The notes under the pieces are model-generated. The model saw only the letters and a program-made list of their open reading frames with translations. It was not told the origin of the DNA and did not search any database. A program made the translations under genes and the position numbers. Below are positions 35,381 through 47,837 of a stretch of DNA of 64,000 nucleotides, in pieces. The stretch comes from Diphasiastrum complanatum (Eukaryota; Streptophyta; Lycopodiopsida; Lycopodiales; Lycopodiaceae), in contig CM055100.1 of NCBI GenBank assembly GCA_029204225.1, forward strand, positions 46,049,840 to 46,113,839, written 5' to 3'. Each line of letters begins with the position of its first letter. The first letter of the stretch is position 1.

Positions 35381-35730
35381 TGGACTTCATTAGAAAGGAT
35401 TTCCTACTTACCAACAAACAATTTTGTTAGTTGAAAAAATTTGGTAGATAGAATTCTTATTGAATCAACCTACTCATACCAAGTCACATTGTACTTGTTG
35501 GGCTTTATTATAGAGAATTTTAACAAAATATTTCACATAAGTGTTGGGAGGTCGAGTTTTCTCACTCTTGTAATTTTTTCTTAGTCTCACACTAAATTAC
35601 TCATAGAGCTATACTACTGAGAATGCCTACCTATTTCTAGTGTTTTGATCACTTTAACCAATCCCATCCAATTCAAAACTTTTCACAAACAAGTGAAAAC
35701 ATTACAACACAATACAATAAAAAATTTTAT
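35381..35730. other. No gene seen
   Basis: AT-rich sequence without recognised features between LTR E copy 2 and the 71-bp tandem repeat. Confidence 0.4.
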
Positions 35731-36085
35731 TTCAAGCATCAAATGTGGACAAATCCATTCAAGAGTAAGCTATGTTCTTGCATGCATCATGGAAGTCTTG
35801 AGTTTCAAGCATCAAATGTGGTGAACAACATTCAAAAGTAGGTTGTAATCATGGATGAATTTTAAAGGCCAAGTTTCCATAATCAAATGTGATGAAATCC
35901 ATTTAAAAGTAATCTATAATTATGCATGCATCTTGGAGGCCAAGTTTCAAGCATCAAGTGTGATAAAATCCATTCAAAAGTAAAGTATAATTATGCATGC
36001 ATTTTGGAGGCCAAGTTTCAAGCATCAAAAGTGGTAAAAGTCCATTCAAAGCTTTTAACTATGCATCTTGGAGGCCGAGTTTGAG
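35731..36085. repeat. 71-72 bp tandem repeat, about five units
   Basis: TTTCAAGCATCAAATGTG-like starts occur at 35731, 35803, 35874, 35945 and 36016, giving a period of 71-72 bp. Each unit has ATCCATTCAAAAGTA and GCATGCATCTTGGAGGCCAAG variants. Units are diverged. No coding potential. Confidence 0.87.
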
Positions 36086-36131
36086 GTGAAACACAGGAGA
36101 AATAAAATCAAGTACTTATTTTTCAAAGCTA

Positions 36132-36133
<2 letters not shown>

Positions 36134-36183
<50 letters not shown>
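36134..36183. repeat. (GA)n microsatellite
   Basis: About 25 GA units without interruption. Confidence 0.97.
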
Positions 36184-36184
<1 letters not shown>

Positions 36185-37300
36185 ATAATCCATGGGAAAA
36201 AAGGCCCACTACCTCCTTATATGGTGACTACTAGGGGCTCATGCAGGCATCCCAAGCATGAGAGAGGTGTGAGGCGTGAGGTGTGATGATGTGATGTTGC
36301 CATGCAACCCAAGTGAGGTCATCGAGTGGAGTAGGACATGCGTCCATGCAACTAAAAAGTCTTCCTATCTCCTAAGTTTCTCTTATGCGATCTTGGTTTC
36401 TTCAAAGTTATATTAAAAAAGTAAAAGACACATAAATCTCCTATGCATAGCAAAAGTCATGTGTAGCTTAGATTGGAAGTTGACATGCTAATTATGGCAA
36501 AACAAAGAGCATTAGGTGAAATAGTTTTGAATTTTGTTAGTTTGTTTTGTAGTGGGTCTTAGCATGTGTTGGTAGTTTAGTGCTCTCTTTATTTTCTCTT
36601 GTGAAAACAACTTTCCATCTTGGATAACACTTCTTTTTGCATAAGCTTTTTATTTGATGTGATATGAGCTTGCCCCATATATGAGAAAACCAGATGTTTA
36701 GGATTACTTACATGAAGGAAATACATATGCTCCTAACAACTGCGGCAAAGTTTTAGAGTGTAAAGAATGTCATCATGACAGGCAATCACATTCGCAATAA
36801 CTTAAAATCAATAATACTTCAGCACTCTAAGAGAAAGAGGTGACAAAACAACATAGATTACCTTACAAGTATCCTGAAATGTGAAAAGGATAAGATTTTC
36901 TTTTGGGTGATAAAAGACTTCCAAAACTCTCCAAACAAGTGCAGATGTCTTGTCTTCCGATTTTGTCGACCCCTGAAGGTGAATGGAAACTTATAAGCAC
37001 ACACTCAAGTTACATGACATGACAGCACACTCTTTATGTTGATTACAAACAACATGAGTGATTGGACACGGTAGATCGTTGCCTTTTGGAACTAGGTAAT
37101 GCTCAAACCTAGCAGAATGGAAAAGATTGTCTCATAACTCATGTGAAAATGCTTTAGAATCAGTTGATTCCTCCAAGGACTTCTTTACATACAGGATGAG
37201 AGTCTTAGAGCAGGTGCCCACGATAGACAAGCTTTGATGAGTTCTTTGCTATTTCAAATGTGCAGCTTCTGACTTGACTAACAACTCACAGATACATGTC
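36184..37300. other. 3' flank of the HMCES gene
   Basis: No open frame of note. It lies downstream of the HMCES stop codon on the minus strand and should contain its 3' UTR; no clear polyadenylation signal could be assigned. Confidence 0.4.
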
Positions 37301-40300
37301 CTACTGCTTATGGAAAAATGTGAGAAGGGTTTTTTGGTGATCTTTGCAAATGAGGTCATCGCCCTTCGTGCTTTTCAACGAATCTGTTGTTTTTCTCCTT
37401 TTTATTTCGCTCCTTACCTTGTCTTCCTTGGTGTCCTGAGAGCTGCTTTTGGCACAACTTTCTCCAAGGCTGTGCTTCTGAGGAAGCTGCATCCCAAAAG
37501 AATTTCTGACCTTGCTATCATGTTCCCTATCACCATGATTGGATAGCACTTCTTTGGGTTTTTCTTCATCAGGTTCCATACCAGCAGCAACGGCTTTCTT
37601 TTCCTCTTCACTTAGAGCAGCTTCAGAATAGTCTGCACTTGAGAGAACTTTACTTGTAGAACCATCTCTGAGAAAACTATGTATATCGGTAGATTCTGAA
37701 TCAGATTTCTCTGATTTTGCTTTGCTAAAAAGCTGTGACATTAAACTTTTGCTCGAACTTTTGGGTTTAAGCTGCAGCATGACCAAACGAGCTACATCAT
37801 GGGGCATACTGTACTGATACCTTTAAGCTTGAAACTGAAAAACTTTTTAGACTCAGGTATGCTATTATGAAGCATACTGCGCTTATGAAGCAAGACAATA
37901 ACAAAGTGCAAACATGTTGGAAGAGACCAAAAATCAGGTAGAAGCTTGAAGTGGCAATCACTTTTCTCGGTGGGGATGCCTGCACAGTGGGAGCTCATGC
38001 TAGTATAATGCCTATAAGATTGCCAGCTGAAACAATTAACAGTAAGGAATGAATTTCCATTACTTTATACCTCCTCCACACACTGAGGTCCATCAAAAGA
38101 AGGTTTCCCCATTGCAGGAGTAACAGGGTACCAAACCTGCCAGAGAATCCAAAAATATTTTTGAGATGGCTAGTTTACAAGCCCAAGATCCATAAAAAGG
38201 GAGGGGAGGGAGCAATATCAACACAGAAAAACAGCTTTCACAATCAAAGCATATTGGAGGGTGTAGGCTAATCATAAATCAGTGGACTAATTCACAACTT
38301 CATAAGATGAGAATTCCTCATTCTTTACCAGATCATGCCCTTCATAAGGTCGCAGTAGCTTCTGAAATTCCAGTTCTGCAAGTTCCTGATCTATCCAGGC
38401 ATGGATGCTTTCTGCATTGTCTAATATCACTGGCATTCTATCTGCATGCACAAGTCATTTAATGGATAATGGCATGGACTGATATTGACTCGATGTGAAA
38501 ATATACCTGATAACAACTGCTCAACATCATTAGTATCATTGTCTTTCAAAAACCAGTTCGTACTCCCTGGCACTCACAAGAAGCTGCAAAAATATTTCAA
38601 TTGTGTGGTCTGGCCATTCCTTTCAAAGGCAATATAATCATACAATAAAGCAGTCACTATGTAATTGTCACCTTGTCCAAAGGACTCTAGAGGTATCTGA
38701 TAAATTGAATATGTGCCTGAATCTTTTAAAATTATATGTTCATGTGTGCCTGAATGGTATCGAACTCTAAATCACAAGGCGAGGAAAGGTGCAATCAACG
38801 AGCATGACATTTTGTTTAGATACATCCTTGCTTTAATTGCAAGGTCCTCTCCAACAATCATATACAGCTCCGTGAACCAAGATAATGTGATCTAGCAGGA
38901 CAATCAACTACATAGTCTGTAGAAGGCAAAGAAAAGTGGTACTTATTTGTCACACTTTTGAGTTTATTAAACTTCAAATTTGAACATATTAACACCAACC
39001 TTGTCTCTTTTCCATTGCAAGATTGAATGATGCCCCCAGATTAATTGACACATGATTTCTTGTTCTCACAATGTGGAAAAATATATCATTACCCTCCAAA
39101 AGCAATTTTATGATGTTTTCACGTCAAATATCTTGCTTGATGTAGTTTTTCATTTCATTACCTATAGTTTGCACACCATTTGGTCCATTTTTGGATCCAA
39201 TAAGTAAAACAATTGCTCCCACTTCTCCCTCTTTTCACTGCTAGCATCTTGAATTCGTTATAACAAATGCACAAATGTTGTGAGTGTGCAGGAAAAGCGC
39301 AAAAAGATAGATGGGTAGAAAAAAAGGGCCAATCAATTTTGAGCAACATTTTGTGCATATCTTTGATAATATAGACCAAATACGTAAAGTACCTATGACA
39401 CAAGTAGTTGCTTATGATGAAAGTGTAACTTGTCCACTAAGAAGTGTTTAGTTGAGCTGGCCTATGGTCGAGACTGATTTACCACCGTAAGGATCTTGTA
39501 CACTAAACCTAGTGAAGCGTAGTTTATGGCAATATGAGATGCAATAGAGGTTAGCAATAGCTTGGCACGATCTCTCCAAGGCTTCAACAAAGCACAAGTT
39601 ATGCGCAAGATTTGTGCAGATCCAGATATTTTATAGGAGATATGGTCTTCTGATTAGTATTTTCGAAGTTGGAGCAACTACCAATAAGGAAGTGCATCAA
39701 GATATCTCCTAGGTATTGCCCCGTAGTAGATCATAAAGGAAGCTTCCTCATTTGAACTATCAAAGGGATCTAGAATACATCCAATATTTTAATAGCGAAG
39801 TAGGGACTTGGTTTTAAACTTGGTTATATTATGAGAGCATGGTACATCAATCCATAAACCTAAGCAAGTACTAGTAGGGAGTCAAAAAAGTGATTGGGAA
39901 TCTCATTCTTCAAGAATATCTCATTATCTCTAGTACTAGATCAAAAAATGAAGCAATCATAAATTGCATTCTCTAAAGGGATCTACTAGCTTCAAAAATT
40001 AGATTGGACTAGGTGATTGAGCAATTCCATTTTTCATGAGTAGATAGTACTCGAATACCACTAATGTCAAAAGGACATGTGGGAGATTCAACAAAGATCA
40101 TGAAAGATGTATCGAGTTTTGTCATTGGGGGGCTAAAGGGGAAGGAATGTTAGGGCCTATAATGAGACCAAACATAACCTAGACGAGCCAGCTGCCTAAA
40201 GGGTCCATAGAGAGGCCTTGTCCAAAAACTGAACTTGGCATAAAAAGGATTTGGTCAAGTGTGTCACCAAATGCGACTCCGTGTGCCTAAACACACATAT

Positions 40301-41162
40301 CTAGTAAGGCAAGATAGGAATAATTGTCATGCACCAAGCCATCGGGCAAGCCAGACCGTAATCAGAGTGTGTGTGTGTGTGTTTGTGGGGGGGGAGGGGG
40401 TTGGGTGTGTGTGTGCTGCCGGCACAAGGCTGGGGTGGTCCACCAATGCATGGTTGAGCACTGGTTGTTGGTTGTCACAACACCTTTTAGTCAAGGCATG
40501 GAATATCGACTAGTAGTCTAGCCAACCATTGATAGGTCGTGTGTCCCAAGACAAAAAAAGGTAGGTAGAGGACTTAAAGGACAACCTAGGGACGAGAGGA
40601 GCATCATTCTACACATTGGCTAGATTGCAAAGATGAGGTTAAGAGAGCTGGAGAGCGTGATAGGCTATATGCATTCCTGCCTATTAGAGGATAATATGTA
40701 TCCTTCCTACCCAGAATTTGCCTTTGATAATATGCAAAATGTTTGCCCTCACTTTTGGTCTACATAACATTTCAAGTTGGGCTACTTTCATTTGTATCAT
40801 TTTTCCAACGAAAGGCTTTACCCAACAAGAACCTTCTTACATGAGAAGATTTGAAGTGATAGCAACTTTAACCTTTCTTGATTGCAACTTGAAATATATT
40901 GCTACCACAACTACCCATATTAGCAATTGAAGCTACATACAAAAAAGCAGATAAATGTAACAAAGAGAACAATTTGTTGACAAAAAAGTAGATAAGTGCA
41001 ACAAAGAGAACAATTTGTTGATAATGAAACTCTACATAAGTTTCCAAATTTGTTAAGCATACTTTTGTTTCCCCAAGAGATTAGTCTAATTCATACCATG
41101 AAGCCACTCCACATGCTGGGAAGAGCGAGTTGTTAAGATAGTAAAAGTGTACAATGATTCAC
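37301..41162 (-). CDS. HMCES: HMCES / SRAP-domain abasic-site processing protein, last four exons
   Basis: HMCES proteins (bacterial YedK) crosslink to abasic sites in single-stranded DNA through an N-terminal Cys and protect replication forks. Four minus-strand exons join in phase: 41097-41162 (LYTFTILTTRSSQHVEWLH), 38329-38441 (DRMPVILDNAESIHAWID, the conserved H/D-R-M-P block), 38071-38136 (VWYPVTPAMGKPSFDGPQC) and 37301-37771. All junctions have GT..AG sites, and the codon split at H-D rejoins correctly. The last exon gives a polar tail with KSLMSQLFSKAKSEK, a basic KRRK, and a C-terminal QKTLLTFF that matches the PCNA-binding PIP box. The exons with the catalytic Cys and most of the SRAP fold are missing; they would lie to the right, past the hAT cluster. 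No stop or shift is seen, so the gene may be active. Confidence is high for the family and lower for completeness. Confidence 0.9.
38442..41096 (-). other. HMCES intron, 2.65 kb
   Basis: Bounded by donor GTATGA (41096-41091 on the minus strand) and acceptor TGCATGCAG at 38442. No open frame with a recognised domain lies within it. It holds a short (GT)n run near 40364. Parts may be old repeats, but none was identified. Confidence 0.75.
40364..40412. repeat. Short (GT)n and G-rich run
   Basis: GT repeats broken by a TTT, followed by a G run and more GT. The frames crossing it are artefacts. Confidence 0.85.
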
Positions 41163-41238
41163 CTGCAAGGCCCCACAATGACAAGAGACTAGCATTCATT
41201 TGATGCATGATGATAATGTTCGCAAATATCACAAACAT

Positions 41239-41428
<190 letters not shown>

Positions 41429-41718
41429 ATATATATTATTTTTTAATATATAATATTTTTTAATATTTAATATATTAATATATATTTTTCTAACCTAATC
41501 CCCCCCCTCGCTTCATCTCTCTCCCTGCCCATCGCCCTGTTGTTCGCGCCCTCTCTGTTGTATGCCCACTCCTCGCCATCATACTGTATTCGTGTTGCAC
41601 TGATCGCGTCCGCCCCTACTATTGCTATTTCGGCCTTTGTTGTGGGTTTTTCCAGCCTTCCGGCTCCTATCGCACTCACAGAGATCTCTGCCTTCTTTCC
41701 CCAGTTCCTTCAACAGAG

Positions 41719-44700
41719 ATGGTGCATTCCAACCTTGCCGATCTGTGGGACGAGGTGGGCATTGTCAGGCGGGTTCCTGACAAGTCCAACAAGTCCGGTG
41801 CAAAGATTGTGCGCTGTCTCGATATTGCTTGTCCGAGTTCGTTGCCACCCTCACTCGCCTTAAAGGCCACCTACTCGACGCACACGCCAAAGATGGTGGC
41901 ACACTGAATGCTGCCCCCTGTGCCAACATGTCTGTTCCTGTCAGGCAGCGACTTCTGGATACCTACGGGCCGCGGCTCGTGGTGGGGGAGAACACCATTT
42001 CGGAGGGCGTTCTCCAGTTTTGCACCGCTCCTTATGTGGCTGACCCCGAGTTGCTGCCTGCTTGGCTGGCACGCATGAGGAGAGGGAGTGCATCCTCGTC
42101 CAGTCCCTTTGCCCCTCATCCCCCTCAGACAGTTCCGCCTCACGCACCCCCATCTGCACCCATTCCGGTGGATCCCGTCTCATCGCGTCCGCCAGTTGCC
42201 ACTGCGGTTCCACCTCCACCTACTGTTGCTCGCACTCCCCATGTTTACGACTTTCTCATGGACTCTCCGCCACATGAGTAGGAGCAGGCCCCGGATGCCA
42301 GTGACGAGGCCTTCCAGGATGTTGAGGAGATCCCTTCCTCCCTCCCTCCCCATCCGGATGACCTCCCTAGCCAGCAGTTTTCGTATCCCATGCCAGATGT
42401 CCCCTCTCCACTAGTGTACCCCACTTATGCTGCTGCACCCATCCCTGCCAATGCATCCCACTCTCCCCATTCCATGTCTACAGCCGATGCATCTACTAGT
42501 GCTCAGCCTGTCGCGTCATCATCCATTCCCGTCACGTTTGGTGCACCATGCTGGAGGTCCGCTACCCGTCGCCCAGCTGGGAGAGTTCTTAGGCAGCAGA
42601 GCATTCGCGGTGCGCATCAGCCGCACATGGACAAAGAGGCCACACAGGCCATGGCCAGTCTGATTTATGAGCTAAACCTTCCATTTGCCATCACCGACTC
42701 TGAGCCCTTCAGAAGGGCCTTCCGCCTTGCACAGTCTGTCAGCCCTAGCTGGAGAGTCCCTAGTTCAGAGGTTGTCCGTACACACATGCTGAGGGATAGG
42801 GTCGAGTCATTGTCTAGAGAGATGGAGCCTCTACATCGCCACTAGGCCACTTACGGTGGTTGCAGCATCATGTCTGATGGCTGGACTGATGTCAGGAGGA
42901 GGCCGATCCTCAACATACTGGTCTCCAGCTGCATGGGCACAGTTTTTGAGGGTAGTGGATTGCAGCGGGGGGAGAGTCACATCTGCAGAGTTCATGTTTG
43001 ATGTCATCAGGTCTTCCATCCAGTCCATAGGCCCACAGCATGTCGTCACGGTGGTGACGGACAATGCCACGAACTACATTCAGATGGGTGTACTGCTAGA
43101 GGCCGAGTTCCCTCACATTGTTCATACCCCCTGTGCAGCGCACGACATAGACCTTCTGATGGGTGACATAGGTGCACTTCCCTGGGTTAGAGCCATCGTC
43201 CGTGAGGCCCTCTTCCTGGTGACTTTTGTCACCAGGAAGAGGCGCGTTCTTGCCATGTTCCGGGTGTTCAGCCATCTGGACCTCCGTAAGCCAGCCCCCA
43301 CACGCTTTGCATTCGACCTGGTGGTCATCGACCGTCTGATCAGATGCAAGGCACAGCTTCTACAGATGGTTGCCAGTGATCTTTGGCGTGCCAGTATGTT
43401 TCGCCACACTGAGGATGGGGAGCACTTTTCTTCCACGGTGAGGGGAGACCAGTTCTGGAGCGATGCACAGACATTGTCAGGACTGCTTCAACCACTCTAC
43501 ATTGTGCTCCGCATGGCTGACAGCGAGGGGTCCACACTTGGACTGGTGTATGAGCTCCTGCAGCTGCCCATCTTGCAACCAGAGAGGTAAGCGAATTGTT
43601 CTTTATCTTTTCAGTGTTTGCTAATTTGTTTTTATGTCGATGTTAAGTTTTTTCGAAAATTTGCTTCATCTTCGTGCAGGATGACGGAGCTGAGGTTCAT
43701 TTGGGAGACGCGGTGGAACTACTTTCACAGGAGTATCCACAGCGTTGCACACATCTTGCATCCCCTCTTCCTCTCTCCGACACAGATATCAGACAGGGAG
43801 CTCGAGGCGGATTGGCTTGAGTACATCTACAGGGTGGGTCCACACATTGGTTTGGATCCTATCAGACTCATGGAGGAGCTAGCTGCATTTCGTTTCGGCA
43901 TGGGCACGTTCGGTCACCCAGCTGCTCAGGATCCAGAGAGGAGGTAGCTCCCCATCACCTGGTGGACCATGTTCGGTAGCACCTACCCCTCCATACAGCG
44001 TCTTGCACTGCGTGTCCTTTCACAAGTATGTATCTCGTCTCATCCTCTCTTGCTGTGTTTCGTTGACGTTCCACCCATGCACATGTGCTGAAACATTTCA
44101 TTGCACGTACCACAGGATTGCGTTGCCTCCGTGTGTGAGCGTAATTGGAGCACATGAGCCCTTGTTCACACGAGGAGAAGAAACAAGTTGTCAGTGAGTC
44201 TGCTAGAGCGGTTGGTGTTCTGTAGCACCAACGCACGTCTCACCAGGAGACTGCGACCATTACGAGCACATTGCAAGTGATGGGCTATTCCCCATAGCAT
44301 GTTGGTTGACGTCTCACTAAAATGTAGGTTTCAATTTTTGATCAGGTGGTTGTCCTGACACGCTCAATTTTGACCTTGCAGACGAAGATATCAAATTTGG
44401 AGCGCTAGGTTGACTTGCCTACGGACAGCACCCATCCCATGCCTGTAGATGACTCGGGCACACAACTGATGGCAGAGAGAGAGAGGGAGCTTGCCGAGAT
44501 GAGAGAGAGAGAGAGCTTGGGCTTGAGCACAGAGAGCCTCCATTGTATGAGGCAGATGAGCCAGTGTCAGAGGATGAGCATGATGAGGACGAGCCCATTC
44601 GGGTTGTGTTTGCCAGATCAGAGAGGGATGAGGCAGATTATACAAGTGTAGGGCACACGCCACAGGCAGGGGTCACAGGTGCATCACGTGGCAGAGGTGG

Positions 44701-45490
44701 GGCACATGGCGCAGGTTATACCGGGAGACATGCAGGGCACACAGGGGGGGCCAATGGCATACCTACCTATGTCGACACGATGGAGGAAGCTCTTGATAGA
44801 GGGCAAAGTGATTTGGATGCCGGTCCCGCAGCTACTTGTATACGTGCAGTACAGCCCACACTTCACACCCCCCTCCATTGGCAACACCCACTCCACTGGC
44901 TCCCCCTTTGGCAGCACCCAGGATGTACCAGTATCGGCCACTGCAGCGCCCCTTTCAGTACATATCGCCGCTGTACTCGCCTCCTGCACAGCCAGTTCCT
45001 CCACCTGCAGCAGCCCCGTGGGCACACACTCCCCGAGCTCATCCTCCTCGCTCAGGTGCACAAGGAGTTCCCTCTTTTGCTTCCCTATTCCAGCCGGCCT
45101 AAGCTTGGGCCCACCCTAGCCAGGCAGGTGATTTGCATGGGGGTGACGAGGCATTGACAACTCCTCTTGTCCGCAAGAGACCAGGAAGGCCCAAGGGTGC
45201 ACCGAACAAGAAAGGCAAGGCACAGAAACTGCCAAGGAAGAGAGGACGACCGCAAGGCTCCAGGTACAGCTAGAGGTGCAGCATTACAGCCAGCTGGAGC
45301 AGGTGTCGTTGGTTTGGCTTGCTTGGGGGCTGATGCGGAGGCAGATTGGGATGATGCTAGTGACGAGTCCTCCTCCTCAGATACACAGCCCATGCCAGTT
45401 CCAGACAGGCAGAGATATCGGCTGCGAGAGTCAGCTTGGGGCCCTGAGTTGTCTCCAGAGCATTCGTCTGAGTCAGAGCCAGAGCATTGA
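41719..45490 (+). pseudogene. hAT transposase of element b, four exons
   Basis: Starts at ATG 41719 (MVHSNLADLWDEV). A BED-like finger (CRYC in copy c) follows but is broken here by a 2-bp insertion. After a proline-rich linker comes a DUF659-like core: YGCSIMSDGWTDVRRRP, then VTDNATN and HTPCAAH with the acidic positions of the RNase H fold. A 2-bp deletion near 42945 shifts the frame. Exon 1 ends 43586. Exon 2 is 43680-44025 (RSIHSVAHILHPLFL). Exon 3 is 44116-44276, the hAT dimerisation domain (CERNWST, RRNKLSVSLLERLVF). Exon 4 is 44382-45490, an acidic then proline-rich tail with AT-hooks and an internal deletion. In-frame stops: 42279, 42843, 43945, 44155. Exons 2 and 3 have exactly the lengths seen in copy c (346 and 161 bp). 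Confidence 0.85.
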
Positions 45491-46018
45491 TTGTGGCTCT
45501 GTTGTTTTAGTTTCAGTAGTTTGTCTCCAGCAGACGGTCTACCATTGTACTCAGATGATTTTACACATTATATACAGTGTTTGGCATTATTTATTTGCTG
45601 CACATTGTGCGTATGTCGCTTTGTACATGTCATGATGCTGTATTTTCAATTTTATGTCAAATTCTATGTGCGTGTGTGAATCCTATTTTCAACTAATTTC
45701 GATTGAAGTGAATGTTAGCTTCACATAATGCACCTACATCATGAGCACAACAATTACCCCTACACCCCAAACGACATTTCATAAACACATGTAATACATT
45801 TGCATTGAAAAAAATTACAGAGATTGTATTTCACATGACCAAGCTCGCGTTGCACAAAAAACAACTATATATTGATTCAATCGTTGTATCAAAATAACAT
45901 TACATATCCTGTCTTTTTTTTAAGCAGCCATCTAGTTATTTGCCGCACCCTAAATTGCCGAAAACTACATAACAACAGCCAACCACATACGGCTGGATCC
46001 TATCCACTCTAAACATTT

Positions 46019-46321
46019 CTACGGATCCTCCACAGACTCCTCACCCTCGTCAGGTGCATTGTCCTGTGCCTCCCGGTAAGCCCGAGCTACCTCCTGGTTA
46101 GCCCGACGGCGGGCAGCCCTTTCCCTGACCATGATGAGCTACCGCCGTGTGAAGTTCATTCCGATCTACTCATCCAAATCCAGCTCGACAGCGGGGGCGG
46201 GGATCTGCAGCTCTGGGTGTCTCTGCCGAGTCTCTCGCAGCATCTCTGCAATGTCTGCCTCTTGCTTCCAATGCCTTCGGACCTCTTCCTCGAGCTTCCT
46301 CCTGGCTTCGCCCTCCGCCAT
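46019..46321 (-). pseudogene. ORF2 of element b: 100-codon unknown protein
   Basis: Reads from ATG 46321 to TAG 46019 in one frame, 100 codons with two internal TAG codons (both CAG in copy c). The N-terminal half is charged and helical (RRKLEEEVRRHWKQEADIAE, MLRETRQRHPEL), then a proline-alanine hinge (IPAPAVELDLDE), a basic segment (MVRERAARRRANQEVAR) and an acidic C-terminus (APDEGEESVEDP). The three related copies here agree in layout. The function is unknown; a basic segment next to possible coiled coil would suit nucleic-acid or protein binding, but no family is recognised. It is convergent with the transposase, with the 3' flanks sharing AT-rich sequence. Confidence 0.65.
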
Positions 46322-46535
46322 CTCACGACACCCTGTTGCTCGAAATGACCCTCACAGCCTCTCAATGGCTCTCTCACAGCCCCCCTCTCACAGACTCTCA
46401 CTCGGTCTGTGACACAGCCTCTCACAATGCCTCTCTCTCACAGCCTCCCACTGGCTCTCCCTCACAGCTTCTCACAACCTCTCTCACTGTCTCGTGAGTG
46501 CCTATTTAACCCCACAGCCTGTTTCCCAATTTGCT

Positions 46536-47115
46536 TTTGTTCATGATCCCATGTGCTACTGTACCTGCCCCATGTATTGCTCCCCCACATGCTGCAGCCC
46601 GATTGGGTCCATAGTCTGCTCCTCCACAGTGCCCATGTGACGGTGTACCTGTCCGGATGTATTGCTCCCCCACATGCTGCACTCCGATTGGGTCCATGGT
46701 CTGCTCCTCCACAGTGCCCATGTGCTACTGTACCTACCCCATGTATTGCTCCCCCACATGCTGCACTCCGATTGGGTCCGTGGTCTGCTCCTCCACAGTG
46801 CCCATGTGCTACTGTACCTGCCCCATGTATTGCTCCCCCACATGCTGCACTCCGATTGGGTCCGTGGTCTGCTCCTCCACAGTGCCCATGTGCTACGGTG
46901 TACCTGTCCGGATTTGCTGCTCCCCCACATGCTGCACTCCGATTGGGTCCGTGGTCTGCTCCTCCACAGTGCCCATGTGCTACTGTACCTGCCCCATGTA
47001 TTGCTCCCCCACATGCTGCACTCCGATTGGGTCCGTGGTCTACCCCCCCACAGTGCCCATGTGACGCTGTACCTGTCCGGATTTGCTGCCCCCCCACATG
47101 CTGCACTCCCATTGA
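46536..47115. repeat. 84-bp minisatellite, about seven units, element b
   Basis: Units containing CCCCACATGCTGCACTCCG, ATTGGGTCCGTGGTCTGCTC and CACAGTGCCCATGTG recur with spacing 84-87 bp (CTGCTCC at 46616, 46701, 46785, 46869, 46956). Two unit types alternate in part: one with CCTGCCCCATGTATTGC, one with CCTGTCCGGATTTGC. As the period is a multiple of three, it creates long open frames on both strands that are not genes. Confidence 0.95.
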
Positions 47116-47189
47116 CCACCAGGTCTTAGCCTGTTAAAAGGGTTTTTTTTTTTAAAAAAAGTAATAAAAAATATTATTTTTGTGGTGCC

Positions 47190-47247
47190 GCCCTGGTACC
47201 GCTGGTCTGAGGGCGGCACCATAATGGCGGTACCACGTGCCACTATG
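47190..47247 (+). repeat. Right (type II) end of element b
   Basis: Read inwards from the end: CATAGTGGCACGTGGTACC, GCCATTATGGTGCCGCC. This end differs from the left end except for CATAG and GGTACC. The same type II end is found on c (left), Y1 (right) and Y2 (left). Confidence 0.78.
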
Positions 47248-47620
47248 ATATATATATACTGATTGGGGCACTTATGCCTACAACAGAATGCCCTTTGGTC
47301 TTTGTAACACACCAGCTACTTTCCAGAGAATTATGATGCTAATTTTTGTTGCTTTCCTAAGAACATTTCTCGAAATTTTCATTGATGATTTATGTGTTTA
47401 CAATAATATCAAGACTCATATACAAAAACTGAAACTTACATTGCAGAAGTGTCGAGGCACTTGTTTGTCACTTCACCCCGAAAAATGCTTTTCGGTATGA
47501 GAGAAGATATACTTTTGGGCCATAGAAAATCCAACAGAGGTATTGAAGTCGACAAAGAAAAAGTTGAAAACACTGTCTCAATTCATTTTGGATTTTATTA
47601 TTACTTTTATATATATATAT
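47248..47620 (+). pseudogene. Gypsy RT shard between elements b and c
   Basis: 373 bp encode an RT palm piece: YNRMPFGLCNTPATFQRIM, then FLEIFIDDLCVY with the catalytic FIDD at 47381-47389, and a connection (LSLHPEKC). An in-frame stop follows at about 47498. Both edges run into short TA tracts beside the type II ends of b and c. It is either the target into which these elements inserted or DNA caught between them. Confidence 0.85.
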
Positions 47621-47710
47621 CATAGTGGCACGTGGTACCGCGGTACCATAATGGCGGTACCGCCATTATGGTGCCGCCCTCAGACCAGCGGTACCACAAA
47701 AAAAATATTT
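47621..47710 (+). repeat. Left (type II) end of element c
   Basis: CATAGTGGCACGTGGTACC is followed by nested palindromic GGTACC, CCATTATGG and GGTGCCGCC units and then an AT-rich tract. It is the mirror of the right end of b. Confidence 0.78.
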
Positions 47711-47837
47711 TTTATTACTTTTTTTTAAAAAAAAAACCCTTTTAACAGGCTAAAAGTAGGTAAAAAATTCAGGAAAAAAAAGGGGTATGGTTTAGAAAAA
47801 AGATGTTACTGTACAGGGGGATTGTACTGGGGGCACT

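Noticed and set aside
38461-38600. Extra HMCES exon in the intron between 38441 and 41097
   Set aside because: The flanking exons already join in phase across the conserved WLH-DRMP block, and the candidate has stops in the needed frame.
46462-47137. Open frames of 150-216 codons on both strands (His/Gly/Cys-rich)
   Set aside because: They are produced by the 84-bp tandem unit, whose length is a multiple of three; open in several frames on both strands and repeated at 47.8-48.2 kb.
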